DNA of 64,000 bases from Kallotenue papyrolyticum (lineage in GTDB: Bacteria > Chloroflexota > Chloroflexia > Chloroflexales > Kallotenuaceae), in NCBI RefSeq assembly GCF_000526415.1, contig NZ_JAGA01000003.1, forward strand, positions 1,054,001-1,118,000, read 5' to 3'. The translations under genes and the position numbers were made by a program. Positions 26,612 to 35,101 of the stretch are shown here, in pieces (the first letter of the stretch is position 1; each line of letters begins with the position of its first letter). Below the pieces are notes generated by a model. That model made no database searches and had not been told where the DNA came from. It was given only the letters and a program-made list of their open reading frames with translations.

Positions 26612-26619
26612 CCACGGCT

Positions 26620-27426
26620 ATGGCGCTCGCAGGGGATCTGGCAGATTTCAGCCTCGTCGATCTGATCCAGTTGATCGATCTGGGCCGCAAAAGCGGCGGC
26701 GTCGAGATTCATGCGCGCCGCGACGCGGAGCAGTTCGACGGCTGGCTCTTTTTCGATGAGGGCAAGCTCTGCGCGGCGCACCTCGGCCCGCTGCAGGGAG
26801 AAGAAGCGGTCTATACCCTCTTCACCTGCACCGCGGGACCGTTCCACCTGCACGAGGGCATGGCCCTGCCGGCTCCCAACATTCGCGCCTCCAACGAGGC
26901 GATCATCATGGAGGGCGTGACGCGGCAGGAGGAGTGGGCCAGTCTGGTCCGGCGCGCGCCGCCACGCACGGCAGTGTTGCGGCTGGTTGCCAATCCGCCG
27001 GCCTCCAGCCGCGAGATCCAGTTGCCGGCGCACAAGTGGCGCATCCTCACGCTGATCAACGGCAAAAACACCGTCGCCGATCTGATCCGGCTCTCGGGCC
27101 TGGGCGAGTTTACGACGCTGGTGATCCTTGTCGAACTGCTAGATGCCGGCCTGGTCGAAGCGCGCGTCGAGGAGGCGCGTCGCGAGCCACTCTATCCCGA
27201 ACTGGAGCGCCTGGCGATCGCCAGCATGGGCAACAGCGCCCGCGTGCTGTTGGCGGACGCCTTTCGCCGTGCCGGGCTGGCGGTCAACGATCCGGCCCTA
27301 CCGCCGCAACAAACACTCGCGGCAATCGATCACTTCGAACAGGCGATTACCCTGCTGCTCGGGCCTTCGCGCGCGCGGGCGCTGGCCGATCAACTCCGCA
27401 CCCGCATTCGCCAGTCGCTGGCCTAG
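26620..27426 (+). CDS. DUF4388 (PATAN-type) protein
   Basis: A 268-residue protein. Residues 1-110 form a DUF4388 domain (FSLVDLIQLIDLGRKSGGVEI, then a GWLFFDEGKLCAAHLG beta-hairpin). The middle contains a winged-helix-like segment (ILTLINGKNTVADLIRLSGLGEFTTLVILVELLDAGLV). This family commonly accompanies MglA and roadblock proteins and is thought to mediate protein contacts in signalling. It follows the GTPase by 95 bp, with a 7-bp repeat in between. Confidence 0.82.
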   Translation: MALAGDLADFSLVDLIQLIDLGRKSGGVEIHARRDAEQFDGWLFFDEGKLCAAHLGPLQGEEAVYTLFTCTAGPFHLHEGMALPAPNIRASNEAIIMEGVTRQEEWASLVRRAPPRTAVLRLVANPPASSREIQLPAHKWRILTLINGKNTVADLIRLSGLGEFTTLVILVELLDAGLVEARVEEARREPLYPELERLAIASMGNSARVLLADAFRRAGLAVNDPALPPQQTLAAIDHFEQAITLLLGPSRARALADQLRTRIRQSLA

Positions 27427-27459
27427 GCGAGCAGCGCACGCGAGAAGGATAGGCTGCCT

Positions 27460-28404
27460 ATGCAACGACGAACGCTTTCTACTCCGCTCCATCTGCCTGC
27501 GCTGGGGCGCCTGCGCTCGGCGGACGTGATCCTGCCGTTGATGCTGGCGCTGGCCGTAGCCTTGCCGCTGGTCTTGGCCCTGCTGGGCGTAGGCATCCGC
27601 CGCGACCGGGGCACGCCGCTGGTGATCAACGAGGCGTTGCCCGTGCCAGCACCAGGAGCGACCGGTGCCTGGGTCGAACTGTACAACAACACCGACGCAC
27701 CGATCAGCATCGACGGCTGGCGGCTGGGCAGCGTCAGCGGTGATGTCGCGCTGTTGAGCGGCAGCGTCGCGCCGCACAGCTACCGCCTGATCGAAACGCC
27801 TGCTGCCTGGAACGCGCAGGCCGACGCTGTGGTCCTGCGCACGCCCGACGGCAGCGTGGTCGATCGCCTCAACTGGGGGCCACGCCCGAGTGCCAACACG
27901 TCGCCCGACTGGAATAGCAGCGCCACGCGCGCGCCGGCGCCGGGCCGTGCACTGGTGCGCAACCCCCAGGGCTTCGATTCGGACAGCGGCAAGGACTGGT
28001 TGGCGACCCAACCCTCGCCGGGCGCGCCCTCGCCCGCTTCGCTGAGCGTGGGCATGTATCGCCTGCTCTTCGATATGACCAACTACGCCAGCCTGATCGG
28101 CGGTTTTATCCTCTGGGGCGCTTATAGCCTGATCGGCCTGATCGCGCGGCGCTTCGAGCTGCTCACCGGCCAGCGCACCTACTGGATCAGCATGCTGATC
28201 GCGCCGATCGGGATCGTGATCTACAACGTGATCCAGTCGTATGCCTTCTTCACCGCCGGCCGCATGACGCAGTGCGATAACGGCTGGAGCCTCAGTGCCT
28301 GCCAGCAGGGCTGGGCCTTTACGGCGCTGTTCGTTTCGGGCGTGGCTATGGGGCTGGTCGTGTACCGCTTCTACCGCATCGCGCGGCGCATTCTGGAGGT
28401 CTAG
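27460..28404 (+). CDS. lamin-tail-domain membrane protein
   Basis: A 314-residue protein with an N-terminal transmembrane helix (about 22-45), an extracytoplasmic lamin-tail (LTD) beta-sandwich (about 50-150; LVINEALP, WVELYNNTDAPISIDGWRL) and three or four C-terminal transmembrane segments from about 205. Bacterial LTDs usually sit on secreted nucleases or surface proteins; here the domain is held at the membrane. It is 33 bp after the DUF4388 gene. Function unknown. Confidence 0.75.
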   Translation: MQRRTLSTPLHLPALGRLRSADVILPLMLALAVALPLVLALLGVGIRRDRGTPLVINEALPVPAPGATGAWVELYNNTDAPISIDGWRLGSVSGDVALLSGSVAPHSYRLIETPAAWNAQADAVVLRTPDGSVVDRLNWGPRPSANTSPDWNSSATRAPAPGRALVRNPQGFDSDSGKDWLATQPSPGAPSPASLSVGMYRLLFDMTNYASLIGGFILWGAYSLIGLIARRFELLTGQRTYWISMLIAPIGIVIYNVIQSYAFFTAGRMTQCDNGWSLSACQQGWAFTALFVSGVAMGLVVYRFYRIARRILEV

Positions 28405-28409
28405 CGTCC

Positions 28410-28748
28410 ATGCATATCGAACTGATCCATATCGGCCTGATTCTGGACATCGGCTTCGCGCTGCTGGCGTTGGTGTTGTTCCGCTTCGCGCGTGTGCTGG
28501 GTGGCCTACTCGATCTGATCCACCGTCCGCCACTGGAGGTCTGGCTGCGCCTGGCGGGCTGGATCCTGATCCTGGGCTTTTCGATCCCGCACTATATCGC
28601 CGTGGCAGTCTTCTATCCCAACATCGGCGATCCGCGCATGATGCAGATGTTGTGGCTGTTCCGCGCCTTTTCGGGCTTCTCGCTGGTGATCGCTGCGGTG
28701 CTGGCCTTTGTGCCCTCCTACCTGTACTACCGCTGGACCAGCCAGTAG
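28410..28748 (+). CDS. small integral membrane protein
   Basis: A 112-residue protein with three hydrophobic segments and few charged residues. It starts 5 bp after the lamin-tail gene, so the two are co-transcribed and may form a membrane complex. No family recognised. Confidence 0.65.
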   Translation: MHIELIHIGLILDIGFALLALVLFRFARVLGGLLDLIHRPPLEVWLRLAGWILILGFSIPHYIAVAVFYPNIGDPRMMQMLWLFRAFSGFSLVIAAVLAFVPSYLYYRWTSQ

Positions 28749-28773
28749 CCTGCGCGCACCTGCGCCCCTGCGG

Positions 28774-28779
28774 TATAAT
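28774..28779 (+). promoter_or_regulatory. -10 box for the purH leader
   Basis: A perfect TATAAT; transcription would begin just before the riboswitch fold. No clear -35 box is seen. Confidence 0.55.
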
Positions 28780-28789
28780 AGCGCCGGCG

Positions 28790-28869
28790 TCGAACCGCCC
28801 GGATAACTGGCGCTGACGTGGAGCACCACGAGGGAGTCCGGGCGTTCCGTTGAGCCGCGCGCCTGGGCC
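28790..28869 (+). promoter_or_regulatory. ZTP (pfl) riboswitch
   Basis: Conserved pieces of the ZTP aptamer are in order: ACTGGCG, a CGTGG-AGCA-CCACG hairpin, the GAGGGAG segment that follows it, a variable spacer and the 3' GCCTGGGC that closes the pseudoknot. It senses the purine intermediate ZMP/ZTP (AICAR phosphates). A terminator hairpin follows directly, and the next gene is purH, which consumes ZMP, so ligand should turn expression on. Confidence 0.85.
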
Positions 28870-28870
28870 G

Positions 28871-28900
28871 GGTTCCGACGTTGTCGGAACCTTTGTTGTT
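28871..28900 (+). terminator. riboswitch-controlled terminator before purH
   Basis: A perfect 9-bp stem (28871-28879 with 28883-28891), a 3-base loop and TTTGTTGTT. It abuts the riboswitch 3' end, so the pseudoknot can compete with it. Confidence 0.85.
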
Positions 28901-28960
28901 GCCGCCGGTGCCCGGGGCGTCGCCCGCATACGCCCGGCGCCGCGGCCAGAAAGGCAGAGC

Positions 28961-30481
28961 ATGCGAGCCATCATCAGTGTGTCGGACAAGACCGGGCTGG
29001 AGAGCTTCGCCCGCGACCTCAGCGCACGGGGCATCACGATCTTCTCCACCGGCGGCACGCAGCGCAGCCTGGAGCAGGCTGGCGTTGCGGCGCGCCCGAT
29101 CAGCGAACTGACCGGCTTTCCCGAAATCCTGGACGGGCGGGTCAAAACGTTGCATCCCGCCGTGCACGGCGGGATCCTCTTCCGACGCGACCGGCCAGAG
29201 CATCGCCAACAACTGGCCGAGCTAAACATCGGCGCGATCGATCTGGTCGTCGTCAATCTCTACCCGTTTCGTGAAACGGTGGCCCGGCCCGAGGTAACGC
29301 TCGATGAGGCCCTGGAACAGATCGATATTGGCGGTCCGACGCTGCTGCGCGCAGCGGCCAAGAACTTCCCGCATGTGCTGGTGGTCGTCGATCCCGCCGA
29401 CTACGGGCGCGTACTGACGGCGCTGGATAACCCTGCCGCGCTGCCGACGCTGCGCCGCGAATTGGCGGCCAAGGCCTTTGCCCACACCGCCGCCTACGAT
29501 AGTGCCATCGCCGCCTACCTGCACACTACGCCGTTTCCGGCAACCCTGACGCTGGCCTTCACCAAGGCCCAAGAGCTACGCTACGGCGAGAATCCGCACC
29601 AGGCGGCGACCTTTTACCGTGAAGCGAGCGCCGCGCCCGGCACGCTGGCCATGGCCGAGCAGCTACAGGGCAAGGAGCTCTCGTTCAACAACCTGCTGGA
29701 TGCCGATGCCGCGCTGCAGATCGTGCGCGCCTTTGAAGCACCAACGGTAGCGATCATCAAGCATACCAATCCCTGCGGCCTGGCCAGTCATCCTGATCTG
29801 GTGCAGGCGCATGCCGCAGCGCGCGCCGGCGATCCGGTTTCGGCCTTTGGCGGCATCGTCGGCGTCAACCGTCCCGTCGATGGCGCGCTGGCCGGTGTGT
29901 TGCAGCGCTATTTCTACGAAGTGATCGTCGCGCCGGCCTTCAGCGAGGAGGCACGCGCGATCCTGGCGGCCAAAACCAACCTGCGCCTGCTGGCGGTGCC
30001 CATGGATGCTGCCGGCGCCACCGCCTACGACTACCGGCGCGTCAGCGGCGGGCTGCTGGTGCAGGTAGCCGACACATTGGCGAATGACGATCCCGCGCAG
30101 TGGCAGGTGGTCACCGAGCGCACACCGACACCCGAGCAGTGGCACGCACTGCAGTTTGCCTGGCGCGCCTGTGCCTTCGTCAAATCCAACGCGATCGTCC
30201 TGGCACGCGATCAGGCGCTGATCGGCATGGGAGCGGGCCAGCCCTCGCGCGTCGACGCGGTGCTGATCGCCGTGCGCAAAGCCGGTGCGCGCGCGCACGG
30301 CAGCGTCCTGGCCTCGGATGCCTTCTTCCCCAAGCCCGACGGTGTGGAAGCGGCGGCCGCAGCCGGTGTTGCGGCGATTGTGCAGCCGGGCGGTTCGCAG
30401 GCCGATGGCGAGGTGATCGCGGCCGCCAACCGCCTGGGGCTGGCGATGGTCTTCACCGGACGGCGCCACTTCCGCCACTGA
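28961..30481 (+). CDS. purH: bifunctional AICAR transformylase / IMP cyclohydrolase
   Basis: A 506-residue enzyme for the last two steps of purine synthesis: formylation of AICAR with 10-formyl-THF and ring closure to IMP. The N-terminal MGS-like cyclohydrolase domain begins ISVSDKTGLESFARDL and includes GRVKTLHPAVHGG. The transformylase domain carries RYGENPHQ and the catalytic KHTNPCG. Length is typical. It lies under a ZTP riboswitch and is followed 17 bp later by hisIE. Confidence 0.96.
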   Translation: MRAIISVSDKTGLESFARDLSARGITIFSTGGTQRSLEQAGVAARPISELTGFPEILDGRVKTLHPAVHGGILFRRDRPEHRQQLAELNIGAIDLVVVNLYPFRETVARPEVTLDEALEQIDIGGPTLLRAAAKNFPHVLVVVDPADYGRVLTALDNPAALPTLRRELAAKAFAHTAAYDSAIAAYLHTTPFPATLTLAFTKAQELRYGENPHQAATFYREASAAPGTLAMAEQLQGKELSFNNLLDADAALQIVRAFEAPTVAIIKHTNPCGLASHPDLVQAHAAARAGDPVSAFGGIVGVNRPVDGALAGVLQRYFYEVIVAPAFSEEARAILAAKTNLRLLAVPMDAAGATAYDYRRVSGGLLVQVADTLANDDPAQWQVVTERTPTPEQWHALQFAWRACAFVKSNAIVLARDQALIGMGAGQPSRVDAVLIAVRKAGARAHGSVLASDAFFPKPDGVEAAAAAGVAAIVQPGGSQADGEVIAAANRLGLAMVFTGRRHFRH

Positions 30482-30498
30482 GCGCGAACGAGGCTAGC

Positions 30499-31143
30499 AT
30501 GTTGAAGTTTGATGCCAACGGACTGATCCCGGCGATTGTGCAGCACGCGCGCAGCGGCGAGGTGCTGATGCTGGGCTATATGAACCGCGAGGCGCTGGAG
30601 CAGACGCGCGCCAGCGGACTGGTCACCTTCTGGAGTCGCTCGCGGCAAGCGTTGTGGCAAAAGGGCGCCACCAGCGGCCACGTCCTGCGCCTGGTCGAGC
30701 TCCGCGCCGACTGCGATGGCGATGCCCTGCTGGTGCTGGCCGAGCCAGACGGCCCGACCTGCCACACCGGCGCTCGCACATGCTTCTTCCGCCGTCTGGA
30801 TCAGCTCGACGGCGCGTCCTCGGCATCATCTGCGGCCGCAGCGCCGCCGACGCCGCCAAGCGCCGTGCTCGCGCTGCTCGCCGATCTGATCGCACAGCGC
30901 CGGCGCGACCAACCGGAAGGGTCGTACACCGTCAAGCTGCTCCACGGCGGGCCTGAACGCATCGGCAAAAAGGTGGGCGAAGAAGCAACCGAAGTGGTGA
31001 TCGGCGCGATCAAGGGCGATCCCGCCGAGCTGGCCTATGAAAGCGCCGACCTGATCTACCACCTGCTGGTGCTGCTTGCCAGCCTGGAGGTCACCCCCGA
31101 ACAGGTCTGGAACGAACTCCAACGCCGCTATGCAACCCCCTGA
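30499..31143 (+). CDS. hisIE: bifunctional PR-AMP cyclohydrolase / PR-ATP pyrophosphatase
   Basis: A 214-residue fused enzyme for steps 2 and 3 of histidine synthesis. The HisI part (1-110) shows MLGYMNREALEQT, the metal motif DCDGDALL and the zinc region CHTGARTCFF. After an Ala/Pro linker, the HisE part (about 125-214) has the KKVGEEATEVV helix. It shares the purH transcript. The histidine pathway releases AICAR downstream, so placing hisIE with purH under a ZMP sensor makes metabolic sense. Confidence 0.94.
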   Translation: MLKFDANGLIPAIVQHARSGEVLMLGYMNREALEQTRASGLVTFWSRSRQALWQKGATSGHVLRLVELRADCDGDALLVLAEPDGPTCHTGARTCFFRRLDQLDGASSASSAAAAPPTPPSAVLALLADLIAQRRRDQPEGSYTVKLLHGGPERIGKKVGEEATEVVIGAIKGDPAELAYESADLIYHLLVLLASLEVTPEQVWNELQRRYATP

Positions 31144-31185
31144 GCAGGCAGGGCGCCGCCCCAACCGGCGGCGCCCCGACCACGA

Positions 31186-31707
31186 CTACAACAACCCCGG
31201 CATAGGCCGGATCACGATCCGGCCGGCGGCGATATCCAACTGGATGACAACGTCGCGGATCATGGGGATCAGCGCATCCCCACCTTCAGCACGCGTGACC
31301 ACCAACACCTCGTTGGCGCCGGTCTCGATCACCTCACGCACCACGCCGATGGCCACGCCCTGCTCGGTCTCGACGTGCAGCCCCGGCAGATCGTGCAAGA
31401 AGTACTCGTCCGGCTCCAAGGGACGGGCATCCTCGGCGCGGATATAGACCTCCTGGCCGCGCAGCGCCTCAGCCGCAGTGCGCGTCGTCACGCCGCCAAG
31501 GGTTATGATCATGATCTGGGGCTTGTGCACCGCGGCGCGTTGGAGGCGGTAGGGCGTGCGCTCCTCGCCCAGATACACCGTCTTGACGCGATCGAGATGC
31601 TCGGGATAGCTGGTGATCGCCCGCAGCTTGACCTGGCCGCGAATGCCATGCGGCACCGTGATCTGCCCGACAAGCAAGAGATCTTCAGGCGCTGGACCTT
31701 GACTCAT
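31186..31707 (-). CDS. rimM: 16S rRNA processing protein RimM
   Basis: A 173-residue 30S maturation factor. The N-terminal RimM domain has VGQITVPHGIRGQVKL and the C-terminal PRC-barrel half has PDEYFLHDLPGLHV and ALIPMIRDVV. It is the last of four minus-strand genes ffh-rpsP-KH-rimM, a standard order. The start at 31707 lies 10 bp past the KH-protein stop. Confidence 0.93.
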   Translation of the reverse strand: MSQGPAPEDLLLVGQITVPHGIRGQVKLRAITSYPEHLDRVKTVYLGEERTPYRLQRAAVHKPQIMIITLGGVTTRTAAEALRGQEVYIRAEDARPLEPDEYFLHDLPGLHVETEQGVAIGVVREVIETGANEVLVVTRAEGGDALIPMIRDVVIQLDIAAGRIVIRPMPGLL

Positions 31708-31717
31708 CGCAGGCGGC

Positions 31718-31948
31718 TCAGGACTTGATATCGAGGTGGACGCGCTTGCGCTCGCGCGCGGCGGCCACCCCCAGCACATCGCGCAAGGCCTTGGCGACAC
31801 GACCACCCCGTCCGATCACTTTGCCGGCATCGCCGGGCGCGACGGTCAGCTCCAGGGTCACCGTGAAGCGGCCTTCACGCTGGCGCACGCGCACCGCGCC
31901 GGGCTGATCGACCAGTTCGCGCACCACAAACAGCAGCAGTTCCTTCAT
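31718..31948 (-). CDS. khpA: KH-domain RNA-binding protein
   Basis: A 76-residue single type II KH-domain protein with the GxxG loop in KVIGRGGRVAKAL. KhpA-type proteins bind many small RNAs and mRNAs. Its place between rpsP and rimM is typical. The ATG at 31948 begins at the domain edge; no good ribosome site is visible, so translation may depend on the upstream gene. Confidence 0.9.
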   Translation of the reverse strand: MKELLLFVVRELVDQPGAVRVRQREGRFTVTLELTVAPGDAGKVIGRGGRVAKALRDVLGVAAARERKRVHLDIKS

Positions 31949-32067
31949 GGCACCCGGAGGCCCCGATCGAAACGATGCAAAAGCGCGACGGTTGCGCCGG
32001 GCGCGGCCATCGGCCTTCGCGGAATGATGTTGATGAGTCATCGAGCCGGAAACGTGAGTCGGATGCG

Positions 32068-32364
32068 TCAGGCCTGCGCCTCAGCCGTTGATGCCGCCTC
32101 GGGCGTATAGGGCCGCCCCGGCGTCGGGTCGATGCCGACCTTGGTGAACAGATACTTCACCGTATCCGAGGGCTGCGCGCCAACGCTCAGCCAGTAGCGG
32201 GCGCGATCGGCCTTGATATTGAGCGTCTTGGGCTGCGCCACCGGGTTGTAGTTGCCAATGATCTCGATGAAGCGGCCATCGCGCGGCGAACGCGCATCGG
32301 CCACGACGATCCGATAGGTCGGCTTCTTGTTCTTGCCACGCCGCATCAGGCGAATGCGAACCAC
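32068..32364 (-). CDS. rpsP: 30S ribosomal protein S16
   Basis: A 98-residue bS16 protein, recognisable from [20 protein letters not shown] and the [13 protein letters not shown] block. A GTG start at 32364 is chosen: GGAGG lies eight bases upstream and the family begins M-V-R-I-R-L. An ATG seven codons earlier would place the ribosome site inside the coding region. Second gene of the ffh operon. Confidence 0.93.
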   Translation of the reverse strand: MVRIRLMRRGKNKKPTYRIVVADARSPRDGRFIEIIGNYNPVAQPKTLNIKADRARYWLSVGAQPSDTVKYLFTKVGIDPTPGRPYTPEAASTAEAQA

Positions 32365-32418
32365 GTGCGTATCCTCCACATACACAACTGATCAGTGATC
32401 AACGATCGAGCGTTGCTA

Positions 32419-33894
32419 TCAGCGCTCTTTGCGCATATTCCGCAAGAGCTGCTCGATCTCCTGCGGACTGCTGTTCGGCCCCAGGCCGGCGCCCGGGCCC
32501 AGCCCCGGCCAGCCCGGACGCGGTCCGGCGGGCGTTGGCCGGTGCTTCTTTTTCTTGCCCTTTTTTCCGCTGCCGCCCTTGTTGTTGGTGGGCGCGCTCC
32601 CCGGCATGCCGCGCATCATCGTCTTCATCATGCGCTGCATATCGCGGAACTGGCGCAGCAGCTCGTTGACATCCTGGATATCCGTCCCCGAGCCGCGCGC
32701 GATGCGTTCCTTGCGGCTCTGTTTGATGATATCCGGATTGCGTCGCTCTTCGGGCGTCATCGACAGGATGATCGCCTCGACGCGCTTGAGATCCTCCTCG
32801 CGCACATGCTCTTCGAGCTTGAGGCCGCCCATGCCCGGCAGCAGGCTGAGGAGCTGCTGCAACGGCCCCATGCGCCGCATCTGCTTCATGGCGTTGAGGA
32901 AATCTTCAAAGTCGAACTTGCCCTTTTGCATCTTTTTCTGCATTCGGGCCGCTTCTTCTTTGTCGATCGCCTCTTCCGCCCGCTCGATCAGCGTGAGCAC
33001 ATCGCCCATGCCCAGGATGCGCGACGCCAGGCGCGCGGGATCGAAGGGCTGCAGACCATCCAGCTTTTCGCTGGTGCCGAGAAACTTGATCGGCACGCCG
33101 GTGACCTGACGGATCGACAGGGCCGCGCCGCCGCGCGCATCGCCATCGATCTTGGTCATCACGAAACCGGTGAGCGGCACGCGCCGGTTGAACTCCTCGG
33201 CCACGCGCACCGACTCCTGGCCGATCATCGCGTCGACGACCAGCAGCGTTTCGTGCGGGTTGATCGCGGCGCGGATCTCTTCCAGCTCTTGCATCAGGGC
33301 TTCGTCGATCTGGAAGCGCCCGGCGGTATCGATGATCACCACGCCATGGCCGTTGCGCCGCGCTTCGGCCACGCCATTGCGCGCGATCACCGCCGGCGCG
33401 ACCTCGGTGCCCTCGCTGTACACCGGCACCTGGATCTGGTTGCCCAGCGTCTGCAACTGTTTGATCGCCGCCGGCCGGTAGACGTCGCAGGCAACCAGCA
33501 ACGGATTGCGGTGCTTTTTGCGCAGAAAGAGCGCCAGCTTTCCGGCCAGGGTCGTTTTGCCTGCGCCGTTGAGACCCACCAGCAGGATCACCGTCGGGCC
33601 GGGCTGCGCGTAGGCCAGCGGCACGGGTTCGTCGCCCAGCAGGTGGACCAGCTCGTCATGGACGATCTTGACCACCATCTGCGCCGGCGTCAGGCTCTTG
33701 GTGATGTCCTGGCCGACGGCCTGCTCGCGCACCCGCGCAACAAAATCTTTGACAACCTTGAAGTTAACGTCGGCTTCCAGCAGCGCGCGGCGCACTTCCT
33801 TGAGCGCCTCGTCAACGTCTGCCTCGCTGAGCCGCCCGCGCGCGCCCAGCCGGGCAAAAACGTTCTGGAGCCGATCGGACAGACTTTCAAACAT
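32419..33894 (-). CDS. ffh: signal recognition particle GTPase
   Basis: A 491-residue SRP54. NG-domain GTPase motifs are GLNGAGKTT, DVYRPAAIKQL, DTAGR and TKIDGDARGG. The methionine-rich M-domain follows (MKQMRRMGPL, MRGMPG), with a basic Gly/Pro/Lys tail extended beyond the usual end. It binds signal sequences on ribosomes and docks to FtsY at the membrane. It opens the four-gene operon under a near-consensus promoter. Confidence 0.95.
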   Translation of the reverse strand: MFESLSDRLQNVFARLGARGRLSEADVDEALKEVRRALLEADVNFKVVKDFVARVREQAVGQDITKSLTPAQMVVKIVHDELVHLLGDEPVPLAYAQPGPTVILLVGLNGAGKTTLAGKLALFLRKKHRNPLLVACDVYRPAAIKQLQTLGNQIQVPVYSEGTEVAPAVIARNGVAEARRNGHGVVIIDTAGRFQIDEALMQELEEIRAAINPHETLLVVDAMIGQESVRVAEEFNRRVPLTGFVMTKIDGDARGGAALSIRQVTGVPIKFLGTSEKLDGLQPFDPARLASRILGMGDVLTLIERAEEAIDKEEAARMQKKMQKGKFDFEDFLNAMKQMRRMGPLQQLLSLLPGMGGLKLEEHVREEDLKRVEAIILSMTPEERRNPDIIKQSRKERIARGSGTDIQDVNELLRQFRDMQRMMKTMMRGMPGSAPTNNKGGSGKKGKKKKHRPTPAGPRPGWPGLGPGAGLGPNSSPQEIEQLLRNMRKER

Positions 33895-33962
33895 ACACGT
33901 CTCGCTTTGTGCCTCTCCGCCGGACAGGCACGAAGAACGCGGCTGCGCCGCGTCGATACCGC

Positions 33963-33991
33963 ATTGTAGCGGATCGGCTCAGGCAAGTCAA
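33963..33991 (-). promoter_or_regulatory. promoter of the ffh operon
   Basis: On the minus strand, TTGACT (33991-33986) and TACAAT (33968-33963) with a 17-bp spacer, about 65 bp upstream of the ffh start. One of the best sigma70-type promoters in the window. Confidence 0.75.
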
Positions 33992-34122
33992 ATCGGAGCC
34001 GAGCGGCCGGCGGGCAGCGCCGCCGCGACGTCGGTGCTGCTCTCCCGCCATGGCAGAGGATGCCCTGCGCGTCGTTCTGCATGGGCCGATGCTCGGCCCG
34101 GCGCGCGCGCGGCGCTCTGCGC

Positions 34123-34887
34123 TCACGCGCTCAACAGGCGCATCACCGTCCGGTCGATCTCGTCGGGATCGGCATGCTCGTCGAACAGCGCCGCGCGAGG
34201 GCCACAGAAACGCTGTTGTCCATCCCGCAGCACGATCAGGAAATTGCACAGGCGCACGATCTCGGCGGTGTTGTGGGACGCAAAGAGGATCGTGCTGTCC
34301 GGGTGCTGCAGTTTGTAGGTCGCCAGCCACTCATAAAAGGCTTGCCGGCTGAAGATGTCCAGGCCATTGGTCACTTCGTCCAGAAGCAAGAGCGGCGGCT
34401 CGTGGAGAATAGCCCTCGCGATCGCGACACGTCGTCGCAGGCCGGCGGAGAGCGTGCCGCACCGGTCGTTGCGCCGATCGAGCAGCCTGACGTGTCGCAA
34501 TACCGCTTCGGTACGGTCCTGCTGCATCTGGCGGTTGCCGGGAAAGCGCAAGCGCGCCCAATGATCGAGGATGTCGATCACGCGCATGTCATCGTATAAG
34601 CCATCGCGCTCTGGCACCACGCCCAACATGGCCCGAACCCGCTCGCTCTGGGCCGGCAGCGAGCAGCCGAGCACGTTGATCGTGCCCGTAAACGCTCCAA
34701 TCAACCCCGCCAGCAGGCGGAAGGTTGTCGTCTTCCCTGAGCCATTCGGTCCCACCAGTCCCGCGACAACGCCGGCCGGAATGTCCAGCGTAAGGTCCGT
34801 CAGAATCATAGTAGCGCGCACACGTACCGTGACGTTGCGCATGCGCACCGCGGGTGCCGGCTCATCCTGATACTCGACGGCATGCAT
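34123..34887 (-). CDS. ABC-2 exporter ATPase (NatA-like)
   Basis: A 254-residue ATPase with Walker A GPNGSGKTT, signature LSAGLRRR, Walker B LLLLDE and switch ASHN. The Q-loop position carries VVPERDG. It resembles NatA and other ABC-2 export ATPases. On the same strand upstream are a 51-residue membrane peptide and the permease. The module follows a Cys-rich peptide gene and could export or give immunity to that product; this is inference. Confidence 0.85.
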   Translation of the reverse strand: MHAVEYQDEPAPAVRMRNVTVRVRATMILTDLTLDIPAGVVAGLVGPNGSGKTTTFRLLAGLIGAFTGTINVLGCSLPAQSERVRAMLGVVPERDGLYDDMRVIDILDHWARLRFPGNRQMQQDRTEAVLRHVRLLDRRNDRCGTLSAGLRRRVAIARAILHEPPLLLLDEVTNGLDIFSRQAFYEWLATYKLQHPDSTILFASHNTAEIVRLCNFLIVLRDGQQRFCGPRAALFDEHADPDEIDRTVMRLLSA

Positions 34888-34929
34888 CGCGACCTACGGC
34901 GTCAACTCTGCGTTCGACATCATGGGAGC

Positions 34930-35085
34930 CTACTTCCGCTTCCCGCGCCGGATCATCCACATCCGCAGCGCAATAGCCACAAATAAAAGGATCGGCAGCA
35001 CCAGCAGGAGTATTCCGCTGACCGTCGGACGGTTCGTCTGCTGGGCGGCAAGGATAGCGATGATCAGTTGTTCCATATGTTCCAT
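34930..35085 (-). CDS. 51-residue single-pass membrane protein
   Basis: A small protein with one strong transmembrane helix (ILLLVLPILLFVAIALRMW) and a basic end (IRRGKRK). The start at 35085 has AGGAAGGAG just upstream. It lies between ABC permease and ATPase genes, 16 bp after the permease stop, so it may be an accessory exporter subunit. Confidence 0.65.
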   Translation of the reverse strand: MEHMEQLIIAILAAQQTNRPTVSGILLLVLPILLFVAIALRMWMIRRGKRK

Positions 35086-35101
35086 GTACGCTCCTTCCTG
35101 G

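Noticed and set aside
32395-33969. 524-residue plus-strand open frame
   Set aside because: It is antisense to ffh, which has all SRP54 motifs; the antisense product is His/Arg/Ala-rich, as expected from GC-rich codon bias.
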